From assembly GCF_003336225.1 (NCBI RefSeq), contig NZ_QPID01000004.1:248001-312000 (forward strand): a DNA stretch of 64,000 nucleotides, in the 5' to 3' direction. Of the stretch, positions 38,971-50,425 are shown piece by piece. Below the pieces are notes generated by a model. That model ran no database searches. It saw nothing but the letters and a program-made list of their open reading frames with translations, and had not been told where the DNA came from. A program made the position numbers and the translations under genes. Within the stretch, counting starts at the first letter, position 1; every line of letters begins with the position of its first letter. The DNA is from Corallincola holothuriorum. Its GTDB lineage: Bacteria > Pseudomonadota > Gammaproteobacteria > Enterobacterales > Neiellaceae.

Positions 38971-41163
38971 ATGCTTATTCAACAGTTACAGCAGGCTCGC
39001 TGCGTTAACCCTTTTGAAGAACTTGGTTTGAAGCCTGATCCTGATGGAAAGGGCATGTTACTGAGAGTGTGGCTACCTAATGCCGTCAAAGTTGTTGCCA
39101 AGGAACTCTCGACCGATAAGTCGCTGGGTGAAATGACAGTCGTACATGAAGATGGGCTTTTTGAATTGGCGATGCCACGTCGGAAAAAGTTCTTCTTTTA
39201 CAAACTCGATGTCACCACTGACAGTGGCGAATACACTAATGTTTACCCTTACCAATTTCAGGAAGTGGCTTATGCCGAGATTGGCGAAGCTTATTCGACG
39301 CCTGAAGCCCATTATAATCGCATGGGTGCCCACCCCATGGATGTTGATGTCGGTGGTGGAAAAAGTGTTCACGGCGTGCGTTTTGCCGTGTATGCACCAA
39401 ACGCATCCAGTGTCTCTTTGATTGGTGAATTCAATTATTGGGACGGGCGCTGTCACCCTATGCAGCAGACAACGAACGGATGCTGGGTGCTGTTTGTGCC
39501 GGAGATTGATGCTGGCTACAAATATAAGTACGAGATTAAAGATCCGTTAGGCAATCGTCTGCCCCATAAAGCTGATCCTGTTGGCTTCTATGCGGAGCAA
39601 TACCCATCGCACTCTTCTGTTGTTTATGATCATGATGCTTACCAATGGAATGACCAACAGTGGATAGAGGACAACCTGGATGATAAGCGTTTTCGTCCAT
39701 TGTCTATCTATGAAGTACACCTAGGTTCATGGCGGCAGAAAGTTGAAGCTGATGGTCGCGCTCGTTCGTTAACCTATCGTGAGCTTGCTGAGTATTTGAT
39801 CCCGTATGTGAAAGATATGGGCTTTACCCATATTGAAGTGCTTCCTGTTTCTGAGCATCCATTCTCTGGTTCCTGGGGGTATCAACCAGTCGGGCTATTC
39901 GCCCCGACATCGCGTTTTGGTACACCTGATGATTTTAAGTATCTTGTTGATCAGTGCCACCAGAATGGTATTGGCGTGATCGTTGACTGGGTGCCTGCAC
40001 ACTTCCCTGAAGATAGCCATGGTTTGGCTCGTTTCGATGGGACGCATCTTTATGAATATGCGGATCCACGCAAGGGTTGGCATCCAGATTGGAATTCATG
40101 CATTTATGATTTTGGTCGTGATCATGTTCGCCAGTTTTTGATCTCTAATGCGCTTTTCTGGCTGGAAAAATTCCATGTTGATGGCCTGCGTGTCGACGCC
40201 GTCGCATCGATGCTTTATCTGGATTATTCCCGTAACGCCGGCGAATGGATCCCCAATGTTGATGGTGGCAACCATAACTACGAAGCGATTAGCTTGCTGA
40301 AGTGGTTCAACGAAGAAGTTTATAAGAAGTATCCTCATGCCATGACATTGGCTGAAGAGTCAACGGCTTTCGCTGGGGTTTCGCGCCCGACTTTCGAAGG
40401 CGGACTGGGCTTTGGCTTTAAATGGAACATGGGCTGGATGCATGACAGTCTGCATTACATCAGCAAGGATCCAGCTTATCGCAAGTATCACCATGGTGAG
40501 CTGACCTTCTCAATGGTTTATGCCTACGATGAGAACTTTGTATTGCCTCTGTCCCATGATGAAGTGGTGCATGGTAAGGGCAGTATCTTGCGGAAAATGC
40601 CAGGTGATGAGTGGCAGGCTGCGGCGAATATGCGCGCTTATATGGCCTTCATGTACGCCCACCCGGGTAAAAAACTCAATTTTATGGGTAATGAACTTGG
40701 CCAGGCTGAAGAGTGGAATCATGACAGTTCTGTGCAGTGGCACCTACTGGACTATCCAAAGCACAGCGGTATTCAAAATCTATTTAGAGATTTGAACCAT
40801 GCTTACCGTGATACGCCAGCTATGTATGAGCTGGACACTAGTCATGAAGGCTTTGAATGGGTGGACCATGAAGATGCCGATAACAGCATCGTGTCATTTA
40901 TCCGTAAAGCGAAATCGATAGATGAAGATGTGATTGTCATTTCTAACTTCACTCCAATTCCTCGTGATGGTTACCGTTTGGGAGTTAATCTGCCCGGCCG
41001 ATACCAGGTTATTGTCAATAGTGATAGCGAGTATTACTGGGGTAGTAACTACGATTGTGGGGAATTTTTCGAAACAGAAGAGATGCCGTGGCATGGTCGT
41101 GAACAATCTCTGATGATTAACTTGCCAGCACTGTCTACACTTTATCTGAAAAGGGTAAAGTAA
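38971..41163 (+). CDS. glgB: 1,4-alpha-glucan branching enzyme
   Basis: Cuts alpha-1,4 chains and rejoins them as alpha-1,6 branches during glycogen synthesis (GH13). 730 residues from the ATG at 38971, which has AGG seven bases upstream and gives the usual GlgB length; a frame opening at 38911 would overlap the kinase gene. N-terminal beta domains, including a CBM48 region (about 115-215), precede the barrel. The nucleophile region is GLRVDAVASMLYLDYSR, the acid/base AEESTAFAGVSRP, and the third acid in LSHDEVVHGK. A terminator follows directly. Confidence 0.95.
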   Translation: MLIQQLQQARCVNPFEELGLKPDPDGKGMLLRVWLPNAVKVVAKELSTDKSLGEMTVVHEDGLFELAMPRRKKFFFYKLDVTTDSGEYTNVYPYQFQEVAYAEIGEAYSTPEAHYNRMGAHPMDVDVGGGKSVHGVRFAVYAPNASSVSLIGEFNYWDGRCHPMQQTTNGCWVLFVPEIDAGYKYKYEIKDPLGNRLPHKADPVGFYAEQYPSHSSVVYDHDAYQWNDQQWIEDNLDDKRFRPLSIYEVHLGSWRQKVEADGRARSLTYRELAEYLIPYVKDMGFTHIEVLPVSEHPFSGSWGYQPVGLFAPTSRFGTPDDFKYLVDQCHQNGIGVIVDWVPAHFPEDSHGLARFDGTHLYEYADPRKGWHPDWNSCIYDFGRDHVRQFLISNALFWLEKFHVDGLRVDAVASMLYLDYSRNAGEWIPNVDGGNHNYEAISLLKWFNEEVYKKYPHAMTLAEESTAFAGVSRPTFEGGLGFGFKWNMGWMHDSLHYISKDPAYRKYHHGELTFSMVYAYDENFVLPLSHDEVVHGKGSILRKMPGDEWQAAANMRAYMAFMYAHPGKKLNFMGNELGQAEEWNHDSSVQWHLLDYPKHSGIQNLFRDLNHAYRDTPAMYELDTSHEGFEWVDHEDADNSIVSFIRKAKSIDEDVIVISNFTPIPRDGYRLGVNLPGRYQVIVNSDSEYYWGSNYDCGEFFETEEMPWHGREQSLMINLPALSTLYLKRVK

Positions 41164-41180
41164 AATAACTCGCAGTATTG

Positions 41181-41206
41181 AGGCCACCCTAGGGTGGCCT
41201 TTTTTA
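41181..41206 (+). terminator. Terminator between glgB and glgX
   Basis: AGGCCACCC/GGGTGGCCT with a 2-base gap at the tip, so some apex pairs open, followed by six T. It lies 17 bases past glgB and 17 before glgX, so it probably separates malQ-kinase-glgB from glgX or reduces its expression. Confidence 0.85.
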
Positions 41207-41222
41207 TTTTGGGGAGGCGAAT

Positions 41223-43337
41223 ATGGATATGGCCGCTAAACGATCTAAAGATACAAAGGCGTGCTTGTCGACAATGACGACAGGGGTGCCGCAGCCATTA
41301 GGAAGCTCTTTGCAACAGAATGGTTGCAACTTCTCTGTGTATGCTCCTGATGCTGAAAAGGTTGAATTGTGCTTGTTTAACGAGGCGGAAGAGGAGGTTT
41401 GCCGCCTCTCCATGCCTGGTAAAACAGGCGCTTTCTGGCATGGTTTTGTGCCCGGACTATTGGCCGGAGCACTTTACGGTTATCGCGTGCATGGTCCAGA
41501 TAATCCCAAACCCGGCACTGCTTTTGATGGCACCAAATTGCTTATAGATCCTTATGCCAAGGAGCTTAATCGCCCAGTCATTTGGCATCCAGATCTGTAT
41601 CAGGGTGACAGTCAATTTATGGTGCCCAAAGGGGTTGTCATTAATGATGATTTTGATTGGCAAGGCGTTAGCAAACCCAGGATCGCAGACCATGAGCGGA
41701 TATTGTACGAATTGCATGTAAAAGGTTTTACCAGGCTAAAATCCAAGTTACCTAAATTACAACGTGGTACCTATTTAGGTTTGGCTCACACGGAAACTTT
41801 AAAGTACCTAAAATCGCTGGGGGTAACCTCATTACAGCTGATGCCAGTGGCGAGCTATATGAGTGAGCCAAGGTTGCAGGAGATGGGGTTAAGCAATTTC
41901 TGGGGTTACAACACGATTAACTTTTTCGCTCCTGATGCCAGGTATGCTGCGGATAGTCCGGTGGTTGAGTTTAAGACCATGGTTCGTGAGCTGCATAGAA
42001 AGGGGATAGAAGTAATACTGGATGTTGTCTTTAATCACACCGCTGAAGGGGGGGTAGGGGGCCCAACCATCTCCTTTAGAGGGCTTGATAATCGTGGTTT
42101 TTATCTGTTTGAGCACCAGCACGGTGAGCCCGATTATGAACGTAGTGTCAACAACACGGGATGTGGTAATAGCGTTAATTTCGATAATCCCGAAACCCTG
42201 ACCATGGTGCTTAACGCCTTACGTTATTGGGCGACAGAGATGCAGGTTGACGGTTTTCGTTTTGATTTGGCGGTCAGTTTGGCCAGAGAGCATGGTCAAT
42301 ACAAACACAGCTCCGCCTTTTTTAAAGCTATTTATCAAGATCCTGTATTAAGTGAATGCGTGCTGATTGCTGAGCCTTGGGATATAGGGGAGGGGGGATA
42401 CCAGCTCGGTCAGTTCCCCGAGCCTTGGCTGGAATGTAACGATCGTTATCGCGATACGCTACGCGCCTTTTGGCGCGGAGATGCTGGTTATATTGGCGAC
42501 TTCGCCACTCGGGTGGCAGGCTCTAGGGATATTTTTTGTAAAGGCGTCAGGCCTGTCAATGCGTCAGTGAATTTCATTACTTATCACGATGGTTTTACCC
42601 TCGAAGATACTGTTTCTTATGCTGAACGGCATAACTTGGCTAATGGCGAGAACAACCGTGATGGTCATAGCCATAATTTGTCATGCAATCATGGTGTTGA
42701 AGGTGAGACAGACAAAGCCGATGTCTTAGCCGCGAGGCAGCAACACAAACGCAATTTGTTGGCTTCGTTACTGCTTTCTGTCGGCACGCCGCACCTACTT
42801 GCGGGCGATGAAATCGGTAGAACACAACAGGGCAATAACAACGCTTATTGTCAAGATAATGCGCTTAACTGGCTAGATTGGCGCTTGATTGACGAACAGG
42901 GCACATTATTGCGTTATGTGCGTAAATTGATCCAGTTGCGGAAAAAATTACCGATACTGACGGCGCTTAACCTGCACGATGATCACTATTGGCACAACAG
43001 TTACGGGCATGAACTGCATTGGCATAAACCCGAAGGGGGGCTGCTGCATGAAGCTGATTGGCATGAGCCTGCCAATTGTGTGTTGGGGTTAGAGGTATTT
43101 GATCACGGCAATACGCATCACCCTGATACACAACGCATATTTCTAATGTTTAATGGCAGCCAATATCCGATCAGCTTTTTATTAATCGAGTTACCTAAAG
43201 GTCAGTATTGGTATCGAACGTTGGATACGGCTTCGGATGAGGGCTTAGCAAACAACCGGAGGATCCGCGCGCAACGCTATCTTTTACAGCCGCACTCCAT
43301 CTCTTTACTGGAAAGGAGATTTATCAACGGCAGTTGA
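41223..43337 (+). CDS. glgX: Glycogen debranching enzyme
   Basis: Isoamylase-type GH13 enzyme that removes the short alpha-1,6 branches left by phosphorylase. 704 residues with a CBM48 domain at about 20-110. The catalytic triad segments are VDGFRFDLAVSLARE, LIAEPWDIGEGGYQLG and NFITYHDGFTLEDTVSY. GGAGG stands upstream of the ATG. It sits after a terminator and is followed by gnd, whose frame could open inside its last codons. Confidence 0.94.
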   Translation: MDMAAKRSKDTKACLSTMTTGVPQPLGSSLQQNGCNFSVYAPDAEKVELCLFNEAEEEVCRLSMPGKTGAFWHGFVPGLLAGALYGYRVHGPDNPKPGTAFDGTKLLIDPYAKELNRPVIWHPDLYQGDSQFMVPKGVVINDDFDWQGVSKPRIADHERILYELHVKGFTRLKSKLPKLQRGTYLGLAHTETLKYLKSLGVTSLQLMPVASYMSEPRLQEMGLSNFWGYNTINFFAPDARYAADSPVVEFKTMVRELHRKGIEVILDVVFNHTAEGGVGGPTISFRGLDNRGFYLFEHQHGEPDYERSVNNTGCGNSVNFDNPETLTMVLNALRYWATEMQVDGFRFDLAVSLAREHGQYKHSSAFFKAIYQDPVLSECVLIAEPWDIGEGGYQLGQFPEPWLECNDRYRDTLRAFWRGDAGYIGDFATRVAGSRDIFCKGVRPVNASVNFITYHDGFTLEDTVSYAERHNLANGENNRDGHSHNLSCNHGVEGETDKADVLAARQQHKRNLLASLLLSVGTPHLLAGDEIGRTQQGNNNAYCQDNALNWLDWRLIDEQGTLLRYVRKLIQLRKKLPILTALNLHDDHYWHNSYGHELHWHKPEGGLLHEADWHEPANCVLGLEVFDHGNTHHPDTQRIFLMFNGSQYPISFLLIELPKGQYWYRTLDTASDEGLANNRRIRAQRYLLQPHSISLLERRFINGS

Positions 43338-43348
43338 GTCTATATAAT
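43321..43348 (+). promoter_or_regulatory. Possible gnd promoter at the end of glgX
   Basis: TTATCA (four of six -35 bases), 16 bases, then a perfect TATAAT at 43343. It is placed 58 bases before the gnd start codon. The -10 is convincing, the -35 is not. Confidence 0.4.
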
Positions 43349-43405
43349 CGACCCTCTTTTGCCGACATCAACCGCTTTACCGGTCCTAAACAAGGAACTT
43401 TTTGC

Positions 43406-44935
43406 ATGAGCGATCAACAACCACTTTGCGATATAGGCTTTATCGGCTTAGGCGTGATGGGGAAAAACCTAGTTCTAAACCTCGCTGACAATGGCTACAA
43501 AGTAGCTGCATTTGACCTTGATAAAGATAAGGTTGATGCAGTGCTGGCGGCAGAAGCATCGGAAAGAGCTGAGGGGATCGAGCAAAGGGTCTTTGGTTGT
43601 TCAGAGATGAACGAGCTGGTGACGAGGGTGAAAAAGCCCCATCTATTCATTCTATCTGTACCAGCCGGAGAAGCTGTCGATCGTGTTTGTAGTGCGCTGC
43701 TCGCTGCAGGTGTTGGTGCCGAAGATGTCATCATCGATACTGGCAACAGCTTATGGACAGATACGGTTCGGCGCGAAGCTAGCTATCGCGGTCAATTTGT
43801 ATTTTTCAGTACCGCAGTGTCTGGTGGCGAAGTCGGGGCTCGTTTTGGTCCGTCGTTGATGCCTAGTGGTGATAAGAAAGCTTGGGCGATGATTGAGCCG
43901 GTACTAGAAGCGATCTCTGCCAAAGTGGACGCCAATAGCGGATTACCGCTGGAGCGCACGCAGCCGGGTCAAGTGATCACTGAGGGTGAGCCTTGTGCAA
44001 CCTACATTGGACCTGCAGGCGCGGGCCATTATGTGAAGATGGTGCACAATGGTATTGAATATGCGGATATGCAGTTAATTTGTGAAGCTTACCATCTGCT
44101 CCGTGATGCTCTGGGCATGACTGCTAAAGAGATTGGTGAGATTTTTCAGACTTGGGACAAAGGTGTCCTAAATAGCTATCTGATGGAGATCAGTGCCGAG
44201 GTATTGCTGCAGGACGATCCGGAGACGGGTGCGCCTTTGGTTGAAATGATCCTGGATAAAGCGGGTCAAAAGGGCACAGGGTTGTGGACCGCTGTCAGTA
44301 GCTTAGAGCAAGGTACGCCAGCCCCCACCATCACTCAGGCGGTATTTGCTCGAGCCTTGAGTACGTTGAAGTCTGAACGTATCGCAGCAGCAGAGGTGTT
44401 GCAAGGGCCGAAGAGTGAACCGGTATCTGAAGCGGAAAAGCAGGCTTTTATTGAGTCACTCCATGACGCCCTATATTGCTCGAAGATCTGTGCTTATGCA
44501 CAGGGGTTTGCATTGATGGCGTCAGCGTCTGACGAACACGATTGGGGGCTGGATTTTGCTGCAATAGCTAAGATCTGGCGGGCGGGGTGCATTATTCGGG
44601 CAGTATTTTTGCAGTCAATCACGCAAGCGTATCAGGCCAAACCTAAGCTAGCTAACTTGCTGTTAGATCCTTTCTTTCAACAACAGGTTGAGCAAAAGCA
44701 GATGAATTGGCGTCGAACCGTTGCTAAGGCGACGTTGATGGGCATACCTTGTCCGGCGTTTAGTTCTGCTATTAGCTATTTTGATTCTTATCGTACCGCG
44801 GTACTGCCAGCGAACTTACTACAGGGGCAGCGTGACTTTTTTGGTGCGCATACGTTTGAGCGAACGGATAAACCGAGTGGAGAAAAATTCCACCTTAACT
44901 GGTCCAGCCCTGCACGGGATCTGACGCAAGTTTAG
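43406..44935 (+). CDS. gnd: 6-phosphogluconate dehydrogenase
   Basis: Oxidatively decarboxylates 6-phosphogluconate to ribulose-5-phosphate with NADP+. 509 residues from the ATG at 43406, which has AAGGA nine bases upstream; a TTG at 43334 would overlap glgX. Motifs are GLGVMGKNLVLNLADNG (nucleotide site), AGAGHYVKMVHNGIEY with the catalytic Lys near residue 210, ILDKAGQKGTGLWT, and the C-terminal IWRAGCIIRAVFLQ. It lies with the glycogen genes rather than with zwf. A terminator follows. Confidence 0.96.
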   Translation: MSDQQPLCDIGFIGLGVMGKNLVLNLADNGYKVAAFDLDKDKVDAVLAAEASERAEGIEQRVFGCSEMNELVTRVKKPHLFILSVPAGEAVDRVCSALLAAGVGAEDVIIDTGNSLWTDTVRREASYRGQFVFFSTAVSGGEVGARFGPSLMPSGDKKAWAMIEPVLEAISAKVDANSGLPLERTQPGQVITEGEPCATYIGPAGAGHYVKMVHNGIEYADMQLICEAYHLLRDALGMTAKEIGEIFQTWDKGVLNSYLMEISAEVLLQDDPETGAPLVEMILDKAGQKGTGLWTAVSSLEQGTPAPTITQAVFARALSTLKSERIAAAEVLQGPKSEPVSEAEKQAFIESLHDALYCSKICAYAQGFALMASASDEHDWGLDFAAIAKIWRAGCIIRAVFLQSITQAYQAKPKLANLLLDPFFQQQVEQKQMNWRRTVAKATLMGIPCPAFSSAISYFDSYRTAVLPANLLQGQRDFFGAHTFERTDKPSGEKFHLNWSSPARDLTQV

Positions 44936-44958
44936 CGGCCAGATAATTGAAAAAAGGA

Positions 44959-44986
44959 GGGCTAACTTTAAAAGTTAGCCCTTTTT
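44959..44986 (+). terminator. Rho-independent terminator after gnd
   Basis: GGGCTAACTT and AAGTTAGCCC pair around TAA and are followed by T5, 23 bases after the gnd stop. Confidence 0.92.
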
Positions 44987-45043
44987 CTTTGCGCATCATA
45001 TGAATAACGCTACCATTTCGAAGAGTCTCTACAGGTAGTGATA

Positions 45044-45739
45044 ATGAAGATTTGGGATATTAATCCGGGCTATTTAGGTCGTCAGCAGTTGTTAACAGAA
45101 CACACTGAGCTGCACTCTCTTGCGCAAGTGATTGAGTCGCAACTCGATGGCGTTGGAAAAATGAACTCAGCGGTGTTGCGTTGGGCTTACCATCCGGCGG
45201 CGGTCGCCCTTCGTCACGCTATTGTGGTTGAAGAGATGAAAATGCGCGATATCGAGCATAAAACGCCTATCGCCGTGCCGTCCACTGCCTGTGAGTGGCC
45301 GACATTAGAGGGGGATTGGACTGCTGCTACGCAATATGCGGAGTTGGCAGATAAAGGTGTTGCGGGGCGGATCCCTTTGCCTATGTCTTCCGTACAGTTA
45401 TGGGAGCAACATGCTTACTCGGTGATGGCTCGCGATTTACCGTTATTTAAAGAGTTACAGTCCCAGGTTGAGAGTAAAGCTATTGCCTTTGATGAATTAG
45501 CTGATCTATTGGTGGAGACATTGCGACGCCCGTGTCATCAACATCACTGGGATAAAGTCGTCATGGGTATGTGGGAGCCTTGTTTGGTGGCTTCTGAAGC
45601 ATCTGACTATCGTTCCAGCTTTGGACGTCCCGATCGATTGCTTCGCGGTATACAATATTTGTCGGCTCAGTATCAATGGCCAGAACTTTGGCAGGCAACA
45701 GCACTGACAGAACTAGCATGTGCAGTGAGGGTGAATTAG
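45044..45739 (+). CDS. Conserved protein, possibly pyrimidine-dimer glycosylase-like
   Basis: 231 residues from an ATG at 45044 with AGG eight bases upstream. The N-terminus KIWDINPGYLGRQQLLTEHT, then RWAYHPAAVALRHAIVVEEMKMR, recalls a family often labelled pyrimidine-dimer DNA glycosylase/endonuclease V-like. Numerous conserved-looking His, Trp and Arg residues suggest an enzyme. I cannot confirm the activity from sequence alone. The stop overlaps the likely GTG start of msrB by one base (TAGTG), so the two genes are coupled, which would fit a damage-repair theme. Confidence 0.6.
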   Translation: MKIWDINPGYLGRQQLLTEHTELHSLAQVIESQLDGVGKMNSAVLRWAYHPAAVALRHAIVVEEMKMRDIEHKTPIAVPSTACEWPTLEGDWTAATQYAELADKGVAGRIPLPMSSVQLWEQHAYSVMARDLPLFKELQSQVESKAIAFDELADLLVETLRRPCHQHHWDKVVMGMWEPCLVASEASDYRSSFGRPDRLLRGIQYLSAQYQWPELWQATALTELACAVRVN

Positions 45740-46122
45740 TGAGTGATGGTGAAAAATGGCGGGAGCAGTTAACGCCAGAACAGTTTGCAGTTTGTTGGGA
45801 AAAAGGCACAGAGCGCCCATTTAGCGGTGCATTGCTGCATAACTCCGAAACGGGGATATACCACTGTGTTTGCTGCAACAGTGCGCTATTTGACTCAACA
45901 TCTAAGTTCGACGCGGGTTGCGGTTGGCCAAGTTTCAATAAGGCGTTAGAGGGAGCGGTACGATATGAACGTGATATGACCCACGTGATGATCCGTACCG
46001 AGATATTATGCAGTCAATGTGGATCCCATCTGGGTCATGTGTTTGATGATGGCCCCCAGCCTACCGGTCAGCGTTATTGTGTTAACTCACTGTCTTTGGA
46101 TTTTGCGAAGGGTAAAGGTTAA
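45739..46122 (+). CDS. msrB: Peptide methionine (R)-S-oxide reductase
   Basis: Repairs methionine-R-sulfoxide in proteins. 127 residues from a GTG start at 45739 with GAGGGTG upstream. The zinc-binding pairs CVCC and CSQC frame the domain, and the catalytic Cys is in QRYCVNSLSL near the C-terminus. The substrate motif GCGWPSFNKAL and the GHLGHVFDDGP-like segment SHLGHVFDDGP are typical. An ATG at 45718 inside the previous gene would add seven residues and cannot be excluded. Confidence 0.92.
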   Translation: MSDGEKWREQLTPEQFAVCWEKGTERPFSGALLHNSETGIYHCVCCNSALFDSTSKFDAGCGWPSFNKALEGAVRYERDMTHVMIRTEILCSQCGSHLGHVFDDGPQPTGQRYCVNSLSLDFAKGKG

Positions 46123-46922
46123 ATTTTGGGTTCCGGCAGGCTAAATTTTCCCTCTTTTAGGGTGTCATAAATCTCTTCTGCTCTTTGGTCTAGTGCTCTG
46201 CGTTGCTCTGTGTTGACCCTTAAATATCTACTGTTTGCTTCGATATCTATAGATTCAACTTCAGCCAGTTCGCCTATCTTCATCCATAGGTAGGCGAGTT
46301 CATTTTTCCGTTGCTGGGTAAAAATGGTCGCTAACATAGTGATGATGCTGGCTTGGTACTTGGTTTCCCCTTGGCTCAGGTAAAGCGCCTTGTATAGCTT
46401 GTTAACTGCGACTTGTGGCTCGCTCTTGCTATATGCGCTTGCGAGGCGCATTTGCATGTCAGTGCGCTCTAGCAAGCCTTTTGCATCTTGCTCTAACAAA
46501 AGTTGATGCGCTTTCTTATCACCGTGTCTGCTCCAGTGGTAATAGAGTAGATCGGAAGTTGTATCCCCTTCGGTTTCTGCACTAACTTTCTCTATCTGTG
46601 CCAGTGCCGCGAGATAACCATTGACGCGCTGTGTTGTTTGCTCTTTGTTGTTGCTGTGCTGGATTTGGGAGGCGCGCTCTATACAGTCACGGTAGTCCTC
46701 TAGATGCATCAATAGTTGGTATCTATTGTCACCTGAGGGAGAGACTTGGACTTGATAGCGTTGCTTGATAAGGTCGGCGCGCTCATATCTACACCAGCCG
46801 TCCTTATTCAGATCGTCACATAGTTCTGGGAATTTTTTGCATATGCCCCTTACACTCCCTAAGTCCTCACAGGAAGAAAGTAGCATTACGCAAGCGATGA
46901 CTAAAAACTGACGAAAATACAT
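46119..46922 (-). CDS. DUF2989-type lipoprotein
   Basis: 267-residue predicted lipoprotein from the ATG at 46922, chosen because CGGAG lies five bases upstream and the frame then opens with a signal peptide and lipobox (LLSSC). An upstream ATG at 46952 has no ribosome site. The mature protein begins with a cysteine-rich stretch (ICKKFPELCDDLNKDGWC), then is helical, with TPR-like character at about 150-240. It resembles the DUF2989 family of Shewanella and Vibrio. Its function is unknown. The stop overlaps the convergent msrB end by four bases. Confidence 0.75.
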   Translation of the reverse strand: MYFRQFLVIACVMLLSSCEDLGSVRGICKKFPELCDDLNKDGWCRYERADLIKQRYQVQVSPSGDNRYQLLMHLEDYRDCIERASQIQHSNNKEQTTQRVNGYLAALAQIEKVSAETEGDTTSDLLYYHWSRHGDKKAHQLLLEQDAKGLLERTDMQMRLASAYSKSEPQVAVNKLYKALYLSQGETKYQASIITMLATIFTQQRKNELAYLWMKIGELAEVESIDIEANSRYLRVNTEQRRALDQRAEEIYDTLKEGKFSLPEPKI

Positions 46923-49538
<2,616 letters not shown>

Positions 49539-49559
49539 TGAGCGGTATTATTCTTATTT

Positions 49560-49588
49560 GAGCCACGGCATGAAAAGTGTCGTGGCTC
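49560..49588 (+). terminator. Stable hairpin between kdnB and kdsB
   Basis: GAGCCACG and CGTGGCTC pair; with a G-U pair the stem reaches 11 base pairs around a 7-base loop. The following TCTTTCT is only a weak T-tract, so partial termination or transcript processing is likelier than a full stop. Confidence 0.5.
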
Positions 49589-49610
49589 TCTTTCTATCAG
49601 GTAGATGAAA

Positions 49611-50354
49611 ATGAGTGTAACCGTATTAATCCCTGCGCGTTATGGCTCTAGCCGGTTTCCTGGCAAGCCGTTGGCAATGATCCATCATAAACCAATGATA
49701 CAACACGTTTATGAGCGTGCTTTGCAAGCCAAGTTAGTTGATGAAGTGTATGTCGCTACTGATGATGACTTGATTAAAAATACCGTAGAAGGATTTGGCG
49801 GCAAGGTTGTCATGACCAGTGCCGAAGCTGCATCGGGTACCGATCGTATTGATGATGCGGCAACTCGTTTAGGCTTGGTTGATGACGATTTGATTATCAA
49901 TGTACAAGGTGATCAACCGCTAATTGATCCCGCATCAATAGATCAGGTCGTTGCGCTGTTCAACGATGGGGCTGCTGATTTTGAGATGGCTACCTTGGCC
50001 TATCGCATTACCAATCTCGCAGAGCGAGATGATCCCATGCACGTTAAGATGGTATTTGATAAGCGTTTTAATGCCCTCTATTTCTCGCGTTCATGTATTC
50101 CGTTCAACCGCGATGGCGATGAGGATTATCCGGTTTATAAGCATCTAGGTGTTTATGGCTATACCCGTCGTTTTGTTAAGGCTTTTGGCAAATGGCCGGT
50201 TAGTGAACTGGAGCACTTGGAGAAATTGGAGCAGCTAAGGGCACTAGAGTTTGGTGAAAAAATCAAAGTCGCCGTGGCTGCATCTGATTCGCCAGAAGTG
50301 GATACATTGGAAGACATCCGTAAATGTGAAGATGTACTGAACAGCCAAGAGTAG
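49611..50354 (+). CDS. kdsB: CMP-Kdo/CMP-Kdo8N synthetase
   Basis: Activates Kdo (or Kdo8N) with CTP for lipid A-core assembly. 248 residues. The N-terminal nucleotide motif is [15 protein letters not shown], followed by [15 protein letters not shown] and [11 protein letters not shown], all standard KdsB signatures. Two ATG codons are close: 49611 has CAGG nine bases upstream, whereas 49605 is too near it. Together with kdnA and kdnB this suggests that Kdo8N rather than plain Kdo is the substrate, as in Shewanella. Confidence 0.93.
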   Translation: MSVTVLIPARYGSSRFPGKPLAMIHHKPMIQHVYERALQAKLVDEVYVATDDDLIKNTVEGFGGKVVMTSAEAASGTDRIDDAATRLGLVDDDLIINVQGDQPLIDPASIDQVVALFNDGAADFEMATLAYRITNLAERDDPMHVKMVFDKRFNALYFSRSCIPFNRDGDEDYPVYKHLGVYGYTRRFVKAFGKWPVSELEHLEKLEQLRALEFGEKIKVAVAASDSPEVDTLEDIRKCEDVLNSQE

Positions 50355-50374
50355 CCGTTAACTACCGCAGATGT

Positions 50375-50406
50375 AAAAAAGCCGAGCATGTTTTGCTCGG
50401 CTTTTT
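50375..50406. terminator. Bidirectional terminator between kdsB and glnS
   Basis: GCCGAGCA/TGCTCGGC stem with A6 on one side and T5 on the other, between convergent genes. Confidence 0.92.
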
Positions 50407-50425
50407 ATTAACGTTGAATGACTGT

